From Elysia marginata (lineage: Eukaryota > Mollusca > Gastropoda > Plakobranchidae), in NCBI GenBank assembly GCA_019649035.1, contig BMAT01002984.1:13335-39186 (forward strand): 25,852 nucleotides of DNA, given 5' to 3'. The position numbers and the translations under genes are program-made. Positions 10,027 to 19,259 of this stretch are shown here, piece by piece. A model generated the notes under the pieces. The model did not search any database. It had not been told where the DNA came from and saw only the letters and a program-made list of their open reading frames with translations. The first letter of the stretch is position 1. The number at the start of each line of letters is the position of its first letter.

Positions 10027-11545
10027 CTAAAACAAAATTGGACCTAATACAGATCCCTGGGGGACACCATACTTTATGAGGGTTGGTGCAGATCTTAATT
10101 CACAATTTCAACTGACTGATGTCTATTTGAAATATATGAGCTAAGCCAGCACAAAACAGTTTCTGATACGCCAAAAGTAGTTTTAGTCTATCTAGCAGTA
10201 TTATGATGGTCTATGGTATCGAATGCGGCTGAGTGGCATTTAACAGGTCAGTTGCCACTTTAAGCAATGCATACAATGCAGTCTCTTTGCTGTGTAGTGG
10301 TTTATAAGCAGATCGAAGCTATTATACAAGATCATTTTTGTAAGGTGTTCCCTTAATTGCTGTAAAGCTACCTTCTCAAGGGTTTTACTGAGAAAAGGTA
10401 AGTTGGATACCTGTCTAGAGTTCTTATAAACATTTCTATCCAGATCCTCTTTCTTTAAGAATGGCTTAATGAGTGATTCTTTAAGTTCATTAGGTACACA
10501 GCCAGACAGAAGCGAGTCGTTAAAGATCGTGGTAATATGAAGAAGGAGAACATCAAGACATTGAAAAAATAAAGTTGATGCCAATGGGTTAAGAGGAAAT
10601 AACTTCTTTGGTAAACTAAGAATTAATTCTTTTACCTGAGACTCGTTCACTCATTTGAACTCGGAAAAAAATTGACCATGGATTTCTTTACATGGTGGAA
10701 TTGCTAAGCTTTTTCTAGGCACAGGTTTGATCTAATGGTATCAATCTTATCGACAAAAATTACATCAAATTTTCACTAAGTTTATCACATGGTACAGAAT
10801 CTGGAAGGGTGGCTTTTTTCTCCTTGTTAAGTAACTGATTGGTTAAAAAGTTCCTTGCTAGAGCCACTGCTTAACACTTTTTCATTTAAATATTGTCTCT
10901 TTTCTGCAACAACAATACTTTTTGTGTTTTTCTTGTTGTGGATGTAGATGTCTCTGTGTACTTGGGTCCCCAGCTTCCTCCATTGACGCTCTGCCTGGCG
11001 CTGCTTCTGCTTTGCTGCTTTCACTTCTGGTGTAATCCATGGTGCTGATCTTAGATACATTTACCCTAAGACCACTAATAACATGTTGGAGTTCTGACCA
11101 ATGATAAGTCCAACATATAGCTTCTACGAAGGATGGCTTCTGAAAACAAGTTGGTGGAGATTGTGTTCCTCTAGAAGCGTTTTCAATCTTTGAACGTAGA
11201 GTGCATCGCTCGTTTCAAAACGCAGATTAAATCCCCTGTAATCAACAGACCTTTCTCCTTGTTTAATGATTCATGAAACAGGGAAATCATTAAAGAATTG
11301 GTCCCATGTTATTCCGTGTTTCTTTTTAGGATGCAGTCTGTAGACACAGACACCCGTGAGATACGATTTTGATGTTTTAATTTTCACTTTTAACTGTTCA
11401 AAAGAGTCACTATGTCTAGTTTTGTCTTCTTTGACGATTTTTATGGCTGTTTTATGAGAGTGCAATGCCATCGCCTTCTCTGGTTGTTCTATATGCAGAG
11501 ATGAATGTGTAACCAATTGGTACCATGGGGTAAATATCATTTCTT

Positions 11546-11829
11546 CGAAATTTTACCATATAGCGACTTCAGGTATATAATATACAGCGTTTTATAACAC
11601 AGTTACCATAGAGTGTGTCTTGTAGTTTTTATTTCAAATGTTTATCTGCAGTTTTGAGATGACTTACAAAAACATCCTCTGCATAGTTAAAGCTGTAATA
11701 GAACCTGTAAAGGCCTCTTTGAGAAATACGTCGAGGTTCATGACAAAGTTTTTATAACAGAGCTGAACTGTTATGTTACTGACCAAGTTGGTAGGGACTT
11801 AAAGTTGTTGCTCATGAGCTAGTCAAATA
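11546..11829. other. Non-coding spacer beyond the LINE 5' truncation
   Basis: No endonuclease N-terminal sequence or other coding signal was recognisable here, so the LINE appears truncated near 11545. Nothing else is evident. Confidence 0.35.
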
Positions 11830-12190
11830 CTGGGTGTTGTTGCTGTTAAAATTGGCATTGGGTTGGTCTTTTTGCTGGTCAGATTTACAAAGTCTTACTT
11901 GTGTTGTTTATCAGGTTCGCAAAGGCTCAGTGTTTTTGCAGATGAGGTTTTCAAAGTCTTCATGCTGTTGCTGATCAGGTTGACAATGGCTTAGTGTTCT
12001 TGTTGATCAGGTTGACAAAATCTTGCTGTTTTTGCTGATCATCTTGACAAAGACTTGGTGTTGTTGCTGATCAGGTTTTCAAAGTGTTGATGCTGTTGCT
12101 GAGCAAGTTCACAAAGGCTTCGTGTTGTTGCTGATCAGTTTGACAAAGGCTTGGTGATGTTGCTGGTCGGCTTGACAAAGGCTTTTTTCT
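11830..12190. repeat. Degenerate 32 bp minisatellite
   Basis: TGTTGCTGATCAGGTTGACA-type units recur with a 32 bp spacing, exact at 12062, 12094, 12126 and 12158, and more diverged copies extend left to about 11830. Roughly eleven units are present. The array ends about 12 bp from the AATAAA of the minus-strand gene, so it borders that gene's 3' end. Confidence 0.8.
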
Positions 12191-12201
12191 GTTTCCGATC
12201 A

Positions 12202-12207
12202 TTTATT
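12202..12207 (-). promoter_or_regulatory. Polyadenylation signal of the two-exon gene
   Basis: AATAAA on the minus strand, 12 bases after the TAA stop at 12222-12220. Its position supports a short 3' UTR and the reality of the gene's last exon. Confidence 0.6.
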
Positions 12208-12219
12208 TTTAGGCTGCAC

Positions 12220-14650
12220 TTATTGTGAGGTTGTTACTGCTCCATTTGTTAGATTCTGCGTTGTCAAGTTCCTCTCGGTGACTGTTAAAGGTGAAGACGC
12301 GCAATCTTCTGGTACTGGAGGCATGGAGCTACTACTAAAACTTTTAGTTGGAGTTCCCAACGAAGAAGACGGTGAAGCTTTGGAGCTCTTCTGCTTCCTG
12401 GGTGAAATAAGAGCAGCGTCCGCCTTTAACTCCCCGCTCCTTTTTGGTGCTGACATTTGGTTGAGACTACTAGTAAGGTCTGAGAGAAATTTAGTCCGAT
12501 TTGCATAACTCGAAATAAGTTTCCGCATTCTGCAGTAAGCGAACATACGCCTCTTAGTGAAGTTCTCAGACCATGTCTTGTGACTGGTCATATTTTCTTC
12601 GAGTTGTTTTGATCTGCAGAGCGAGCCAAAAAAAATAAGTCATTAATCAGTTACGAGACTTAGTTTTCAATAAAATAAGGGTGACTTTGTTAGTCATCGA
12701 TTCCGAAATGAAATTGATTTGTTAACGCATCTAATACCTTGGACACTGTCCAATTGAGCCAGATGTGGGAAATTAAAATTCGCGATAAACACCATTAGCG
12801 CGTGTAGATCCATTCCTCTTTTTCTGTTTTGAATAAAAAAAAAGAGGCTTAGATGTCGTTCCGCAAGATTTTGATGATAATTTCTACAATTTGTCACATT
12901 GTGAAACTAAAAAAATGTTTTGTTCACAAAAAACAACAACGACTCATAATATAAAAATTGAGAGAATGGAGCGAACTAAAATTGAGAGCTAGAGTGCACT
13001 AGGAAACACTCTAACACCCAATTACGATAAACTTTTCACTTTTGCTCGATACCTTATATGACGTTCAGTGCTTTTTTTATAATATATTTGAGACTTTTTA
13101 AAAAGGTTCTAATGTTTACAGTCAAACCAAGCCTACAAGCTCACGTCCAAAGTGAATGAGTCGGATGTCGCAGTTTCCACCTGTAAAGAAATTTGCTGTT
13201 TTTAACAAGACATTTTTCTAAGCTTTCACAAGTCAAAACGTTTATAAAATTGTCAATATTTTGAGAAAAGGTGTGATAACTTTTTTAATAANNNNNNNNN
13301 NNNNNNNNNNNNNNNNNNNNNTAAAGAAAAAGAAGTAAAACTATATCTTTAGATGGCGTTTTCTCAAAAAACTTACATTCCAACTTCCGACTCCTTCACC
13401 CTATTTCTAAACGTTATTTTGAAATCCCGTATCCCCTTTCAAGTACTGTTTTGAGCTTTAAATTTTATGTTCATTGCTTAGTAACAATGACCGAAATCTT
13501 GAGGGCAGGTATGAGATAAAAAGTGCAGATGACAATGATAAAATGAGTTTAAGAAAGGCACACTAATCTGTAAGGAAAGAGTTAGTGGAGTAATGGAAGA
13601 TTAAATTTATGAAAAGAGAAGTGGATTGAGGTAGGATTAAAGTGAGAATGGCCGAGAAATATTTGCCTTTGGTTTGATGCCAACGCTCAACTTATACACA
13701 GTAGCTTCGGCACTAAAAGCCTTGCCACTCAAAAGAACATAGCTTATATCAAGTAGGCTAGTCATTTACGCTTCAGAAAAAAGAATTTCATGGCGAAGGT
13801 CTTTGCTATTATAACTAGTCGAGGGTACACGTCATAGCAAAGTCTTACAAAATCCACTGTTCATTTCATACCTTCAGGTTTTCAGTCATTTATTCTAGTG
13901 AAGTAACTGTAGGTAACAAAGGATAGAGATATATTTGAAAATAATAACTTTGGTGTTGGAAAAAGAGGAATCGCTTTCGTAACTAGATATACAAAAATTT
14001 TTTTAAGAAATCATTAAAATATTTTCAGTCAGTTACATTTAGTATTGATGTCCGAGAAAATGTGGCGTAACGTCTTCGTATTTTTTGGGCACAGGCATTT
14101 TAAACGGAAACATTTAAGAGAGATTGCAATGAAGGAATTTGCTGTTTACGATTTGGAGATATTAGCTTTTTAGATAAAGAACTTTGACTAGGACCAACCT
14201 GTGTGTTATCATAGCCTCCCATTCATTACGTTCCTCTTCCGTTAAACTCATAAAAAGCTCATCCTCATCCAAAATACTTTCTTCCGTGTGATCATTGGTT
14301 GATACAATACTTCCATTGCTTTCAGGGTGATGATTGTTTCCGGTGAAATTCTCTGTTTCTGTGTTCGTTAAAGTTGAGCCCCCATTGGTCGCAGGCAGGT
14401 CACGTGGTGTGTTTTCCGGTGGCGCTGTTCCAAATTGAGAACTTGAAGGCGTAAAAGCTGTCCGTGAAGTAGAAATGCCGTTAGACGCTTCTTTACCACG
14501 AGAGCTTGGTGGAAGGGCACGAGATTTCCGGGAAGAGGAACTCTGGTTGGTTGCAGGTCTTCCGTCTCGACTGCTTAGCCTTTGCTCGGCTTTGCTGGCG
14601 GAAACAGATTCTGGGTGAGGCTTTTGTGCAGGGCTCTCCTCCTCAGCCAT
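12220..14650 (-). CDS. Unrecognised Ser-rich protein, two coding exons (join 14650-14199 and 12613-12220)
   Basis: Exon 1 starts at ATG 14650 (MAEEESPAQKPHPE) and ends at a donor ACACAG|GTTGGT (last exon base 14199). Exon 2 starts after a pyrimidine-rich acceptor CTCTGCAG (first base 12613). Exon 1 leaves two bases (AG) and exon 2 supplies one (A), completing an Arg codon, and the joined frame runs 281 residues to TAA at 12220. The N-terminal 120 residues are Ser/Thr/Asn/Pro-rich and look disordered. An acidic segment (EESILDEDELFMSL, TEEERNEWEAMI) leads across the junction into a basic, probably helical region (THRSKQLEEN, ENFTKRRMFAYCRMRKL). The C-terminal 85 residues are again Ser/Lys-rich. 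No signal peptide or membrane segment is present, so an intracellular, possibly nuclear or cytoskeletal, role is plausible. I do not recognise the family. The conserved core is probably residues 120-195. The 1585 bp intron holds a scaffold gap and a repeat. Confidence 0.75.
13292..13321. other. Assembly gap (30 N)
   Basis: Thirty unresolved bases inside the intron. The true size is unknown, so an additional small exon could be hidden here. Confidence 0.99.
13656..13806 (-). repeat. Dispersed repeat family, copy B
   Basis: The reverse complement shares GACCTTCGCCATGAAA, TATAAGCTATGTT, AGTGGCAAGGC and a GTGCCGAAGC variant, in order, with 7588-7720. Spacing between blocks differs by small indels. 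It lies within the intron of the two-exon gene. Confidence 0.6.
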
Positions 14651-14949
14651 TTCTCAGTCCCTCTGTCTTTGGTTGCAAAGGGGTAAAGAGGAGAAACTGA
14701 TTTAAAATAAAGCATGATCGCTATTCTTTTTCCAGATCAGGAGTAAGCATCTACTTATAACAATGATTTATTGGCTTGCCTGATTTCGGTTGACAAAAAT
14801 ATGAAAGGTACAACTTTATCACTGTGTATAGCTTTAAATAAACTCCTTTTATTCATCCTGGTACACAATACGTCCTCTTTCTCTCTCTGTCTCTTTCTCT
14901 CTTTCTCTGTGTCTCTTTCTCTCTCTTTTTTTTCTTCCTCTCTATCCTC

Positions 14950-15002
<53 letters not shown>

Positions 15003-15430
15003 CCTTAGGTCATCGTAAATGCTGGAAATATATAACTTTTAGGAGGCAGAAAAATATTAAGGAGGTGATTTGTCTTCTTGAGATAACAATCGAAACAATA
15101 AAAGTAAAACAATTTGGCAAATGGCAAAGATGTTAGTTACGGCAATTTTTTTCTGATTCAAACAGGGTAAACCAGGCCAAAGTCAAAATATTTCACAGAA
15201 TAATTTGTTTGTTTATTTTTCATTAATGTTCATAAAACGTCTTTTGAGAAGTTCAAAAGCAAGTTTAAGTTTTTTTACATATATATACCCCGACATAAAC
15301 CTGCCCGAAAAACAACGGGAAAATGGCCATAACTCAAAAAGTTTAAATTGGACTGATTAAAACTCACTCATAACGAAGATCTACTTTTTAGCTTTTTTTC
15401 AGTCTAATCACCATAAAGATGTATACATTT
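14651..15430. other. Upstream region of the two-exon gene
   Basis: Contains the probable promoter and 5' UTR of the minus-strand gene. No clear TATA box is visible at a fixed distance. The dominant feature is a CT-rich tract listed separately. No coding frame is supported; an open plus-strand frame here is driven by the CT repeat. Confidence 0.4.
14876..15005. repeat. (CT)n/(GA)n microsatellite
   Basis: Imperfect CTCT/TTTCT sequence followed by an uninterrupted CT run at about 14952-14997. On the sense strand of the neighbouring gene it is a GA tract about 230-350 bp upstream of the start codon. GA tracts can act as promoter elements in animals; whether this one does is unknown. Confidence 0.92.
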
Positions 15431-15433
15431 TAC

Positions 15434-15943
15434 CCTTGTGGGCAATGAATAACCGAACCGAAAAAATGTTTCACCAAGCTTAGAAACCCAGTCCTTAACT
15501 TCGCCAATAACTGCATCAACTTCAACGAGATCGAACTTATTGCCACTATATAGCGCTTTAAGGCCAAAATAAAATTATGGAAATTGGCGGGTGTCTCAAA
15601 ATTTTGGACTGTTTGCATGGGTGAGAGAGAACTTCATATTCATCGTGAAGTTTGCAGCCATTATTGTTATCTCTGTTGTAAGGTGGATTGGCATCAATGC
15701 GATGCCAATAACGCCTCTTTTCAGGATCCCAGGTCTTTTAGGCTAATTGTACTTCTCAGCTGGTCAAGTGTTCGCCAATATTCTGACGAGGACAAACCAG
15801 GTGCAGTATCTCTCATATTATAGTTTTATACTGCAGGTACTGCCCTTGGTTTGTTCCAGGCAATATTGTTGAGCCTTGATATCAGGACCTTTTGGCAAAA
15901 CATCGAGCAGAATCACAACTTCAATAGCCCGTCTTTGAAATAA
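15434..15943 (-). pseudogene. Frameshifted coding remnant of unknown family
   Basis: On the minus strand, four protein-like segments tile almost end to end in different frames. They are 15943-15821 (contains AIEVVILLDVLPKGPDIKAQ), 15812-15724 (LSSSEYWRTLDQLRSTISLK), 15731-15561 (DPEKRRYWHRIDANPPYN, then KLHDEYEVLSHPCKQSKI) and 15565-15434 (ALYSGNKFDLVEVDAVIGEV, then KDWVSKLGETFF). The last has a strong excess of G in the first codon position, typical of coding DNA. The switches near 15815, 15728 and 15563 look like small indels. This suggests one former ORF of about 170 codons, or exons of a gene with assembly errors. I do not recognise the family; transposon or host-gene origin are both possible. 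Confidence 0.4.
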
Positions 15944-15949
15944 GAACAC

Positions 15950-18420
15950 TATTGATAGACCCTATACTTTAACATTCTCATAATAATTTTCAACAATTTC
16001 AAAATAAATTCCAGATATATTCGTTTCTTTTTTTGCAAAAAAGCACACTAGCTTTGACCTGTCTTTGACGTGAGTCGCCACATTTTAGTTAAATATACGG
16101 TGTATATTAGGCCTTGTGCATTCAGCTATAAGATTAAAGCGTAGCTAGAAGAAGGGAAATAAAAGGACGTTTCTTCTTTCGTCTAAATAATGAAAAAATA
16201 TGATTTTGCTCCAGAATTATGGTCATTTTTTCGATAGTTTTTAGATATCCCTGGTATTTCATTTTACAACAAATAAGAGTGGTTTCTTACTTGGCAAATC
16301 ATTGAAAGGTCGCTAACTTGGAACTAGTGTGGGCGGCTCGTGTTATCATATATGTTATATTTGTGGTTTATCCTGGTTCACCCAAATATTTTTTCCAGTT
16401 ATTTTTCTATTTTATAGCTAGTGCTGTATATAGTCTCCATATTGTCTAGGATTGAGACCTCTTTATACGCGAAGTTGTGACATAGGCAGAGAGAAACTTT
16501 AAAGGTTTTATTTTGATATTTCAACTTCAATTCCAACTACTTTTCACTGAACCAGTAAACATTTTCTACTTTATTAATACAGCTATTTAGGTGTTTTCAA
16601 AACTTGTCCTTGAATGCACATCTTTTAAAGAAATACCATTATTAAGTTTTCCGATATCCAATAATAGTATGCTGATGTAGGTACATTTTTATCGTTAATA
16701 CAAGTACAAAAATTCGGATTTTTTGTAAAGAGTATGAACTCCAACCTAAAGTTGTATCCAAATTTTTTACATTATTGCGTCAGATAAGCAAGTTAAATGC
16801 TAAAATCAAAACTTTTGTTTGTTTGTTGTTTTTTGTTGGGTTTTTTTGTTGTTGTTGTTGTTGTTCTTTGTTCTAGCTTTGAAAAAAAGCTACAAATAGC
16901 TAAGAGTTTAATATATTAGAACAAAATATCACAAACTTACAACAGTTTTGAATTCAACAGAGAACCAAGTCCATTCTCGAGGTAATCGTTTGAAAAATCC
17001 AATGTTTTTGTGTCTCTTTTGGTATTGGACAGTCACCGAAAAAAATTCGTTTGCGTAATACCATTATGTACAAAGGTAAAGGTATATAAGTTTTGTTGTA
17101 CATGTATTATATTTTGTCATAATAACTGTAATTTGAACATGTACCGTATGTCTACCGTATTGGCGATCACTCCACGAGATTCAGTCAGAAACCACGTCTC
17201 GTTCGCACCTGAGCAGGATTACAAATGTTTCAGCTGAAAAGTTGCCAAGTAGGTCTTTGTTGAACTCAAAACGCGTAAGCCTTAATGCTTTGAGAAGAGC
17301 GCAGTAGATTTACAAACAATTGGTTCGGCAACATTGTTAAGTAGAGTAAGGACCGACATGAGTCGGGGGTGTGGACGGGGGTGGGGATCTGTCAAGATAG
17401 TTTTATTTAGAAATATGATTGGAATGATATTATAATTGTGTTCTGTATGTTATACAGGTGTACGTTATACAAGTGTGTCATTAAAAGACGCACGAAAATG
17501 CCAAATTTTACTTATTTCGAATTGGCTCATGGGTGGGTTGTCTTTGTCTCTGGTTTAACGTCTGCAGTCTAATTAAAATCACGGTTTTCAGAGAGGAACA
17601 ATTGTTTCCTGTACTATCGGTCCATCAATAAAGAGACAGTACCGACGCAACAACTTGATGGTTCAACAGAAAGAGAGAAAGGGAAGAGAGATAGAGAGAG
17701 AGGTTGAGCTTTTCCAAGAATGTTATTCCCAGCGGTGGGGGAGGGGAGAGAGGTGAAATTTTGATCTTCGCTTCAACGCCCGCCTAGCATTTAAACATGC
17801 ACTAATTTTGCACGTTGCGGGCGTGAATGGTGCTATTTTAAGTTATATAATAATATAAGCGGATAAATTATCCGAAGCTTGTGCGGCCAGCCGGCCACCG
17901 GTCCATATTCTCGATTTGCTTTGCTGTAATAGGGTCATCAAACCAAAGGACAACTGTAGCCTACTGGGGTTTTGTTTTGTTTTTGTTTTTGCTGCATTTT
18001 TTCATTTTTTTTTTCAACTTCTGCACGAATTAATATGGCAGTGTAGACCCAATAATTGATCTTGTTGCTTAAAGACGAGAACACCTAGGTGCCTATGATG
18101 ATTATTTCACATGGCGCGTAAGTACGGTTTCTGGATCGGGGACTTGAAAATTATTATGTCCCTATTAATCAGCTACAGCCTTTTTCGTGGATGCACTACC
18201 ATGTGAAAGCAAACACGAGTCAGTCTTTTCACCAGTCACGGGTATTATGGCATCCGCAACATGTGAAATAACCATAATCCAGCACAAAGTAAAACTAATA
18301 GAATAGACGGTAGGTGAGGGGGTAGGGGGTGTGGGCGGGTAATCCCTGTCCTGAAAACTACCGTTATACCATAACATAAGAAGACTTAGTAAGCATGGCT
18401 AATCGTATTAGGATTTATTT
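15950..18420. other. Long non-coding stretch
   Basis: No supported gene. A short (GTT)n run lies at 16848-16865 and purine-rich AGAGAG sequence at about 17665-17750. Open frames at 17010-17237 and 18165-18377 lack start context, splice support or recognisable protein features. Confidence 0.4.
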
Positions 18421-18439
18421 TGCACTTTCCTACCCGAGG

Positions 18440-18566
18440 CCATGGGGTCCAGGGGTCTGACCGAGAGCAGTAAGGCACTGGATGTGCCTATGAGACTGAG
18501 ACAAAAAGCCGGGCAGTCGAGAAGGAGTGTGGTCCCATCCATCAAAGACAGGGTCTACAATTATAG
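18440..18566 (+). other. GC-richer island with candidate exon
   Basis: Within AT-rich surroundings, a frame from the well-placed start GAGGCCATGG (ATG at 18441) is open for 52 codons (MGSRGLTESSKALDVP). An acceptor-like CCTACCCGAG precedes it and a weak donor ATAG|GTGTAT lies near 18566. A second frame is also fairly open, so the coding call is weak. Confidence 0.2.
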
Positions 18567-18881
18567 GTGTATAGGGAGTTTGCATTTCGCATATTATTAA
18601 TCTAGTCCGTTGAGGTGAATTGGTGATCTAAGGCTAAAACAGAAGAAAACCTGACACCTAGAGCCTAAAATGGAAAAAAATTGCGCCAAAATCTAATCTA
18701 GATCTAGGCTTAATTCAGACTTGAGATCAAGATGTCTTCTATAACTAGCATCCAGATTAACGAAATTGAGTCTAAGATATTTAAGTCAAACTTGTTTACT
18801 CTCAACAAAGATTTTAGATCTGCAGAATTCAACGATCAAAGCGACCGAACTATTTTTGTTAATGCGTGTTCTTCCGCTTAC

Positions 18882-19049
18882 CGTTTTGAAAAAAATATGT
18901 AGGCAGGAGCGTGTAAAATCATAAATGTGGCCATTCCGTACAGGCAAATGATTCTGACCTAAATCTACGTCACAACTTGGGAAATCGACGTCACAGCTTG
19001 GGAAACAATATCTCTTCCGCATTCCTTCCTGCAGATTGCACACCCTTTT
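18882..19049 (-). CDS. Candidate 56-codon internal exon, Cys-containing
   Basis: On the minus strand, acceptor CTATCTTGCTACAG ends at 19050 and donor AACG|GTAAGC begins at 18881. The 168 bp between them are open in phase 0 at both ends. The peptide begins KRVCNLQEGMRKRYC and contains an in-frame 21 bp tandem duplication giving FPSCDVD twice, then DLGQNHLPVRNGHIYDF. No partner exon was identified in the window and the family is unknown. It could be an exon of a gene with very long introns, or chance. Confidence 0.35.
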
Positions 19050-19189
19050 CTGTAGCAAGATAGGAACAAAATATTACACAGTTCAAATAAAAAGCTCTTA
19101 GTCCACTTTTGATAAACAATTCCGCACCAATGGATAGATTTAGGTCAGAATCATTAACTCGAAACAAAATCCAATTTTTTACGAAACGC

Positions 19190-19253
19190 GGAGTTTAGAG
19201 GAGTAGATCTACTATTCATCTTGTCTAATAGTAGATCTATTCATCTAAACTCC
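19190..19253. repeat. 64 nt hairpin (27 bp stem, 10 nt loop)
   Basis: Positions 19190-19216 and the reverse complement of 19227-19253 match at 25 of 27, with both arms containing GTTTAGA and TAGATCTACTATT-type sequence. Size and loop are compatible with a precursor of a small RNA, or with a tiny foldback element. Confidence 0.7.
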
Positions 19254-19259
19254 CCGATT

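Larger units (their letters stand above)
9175..11545 (-). mobile_element. L2/CR1-like LINE remnant (endonuclease and reverse transcriptase), inactive
   Basis: Read on the minus strand from 11545 down to 9175. The endonuclease region shows PIGYTFISAYRTT, then VCVYRLHPKKK, then a GD/FNLRF site split by a frameshift near 11230. A WITPEVKAAKQKQRQAERQW block (about 11030) precedes the reverse transcriptase. RT blocks seen are KTLEKVALQQLREHLT (about 10370), AFDTIDHH (about 10220), FGVSETVLCWLSSYIS (about 10150) and YGVPQGSVLGPILF (10030-10071). The YADD catalytic block is missing. The C-terminal region retains NNAARLVYRKRRSDYV, HWLPV and KTYGDRSFTIQGPDVWN. The 3' end has the AAAGCGTTATATAAATG-type signature and a TTA-rich tail, as is familiar from L2-type LINEs. 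Many frameshifts and stops show it is long dead. The 5' end is truncated near 11545. Confidence 0.9.
12614..14198 (-). other. Intron of the two-exon gene
   Basis: GT at 14198-14197 and AG at 12615-12614 on the minus strand. The intron contains 30 Ns and dispersed repeat copy B. A further donor-like GTAAGT (minus, 13374) could belong to an alternative exon, but no acceptor clearly pairs with it. Confidence 0.65.

Noticed and set aside
14771..15136. 121-codon frame with Ser/Leu-rich stretch
   Set aside because: The open frame comes from the CT repeat; no other coding signal.
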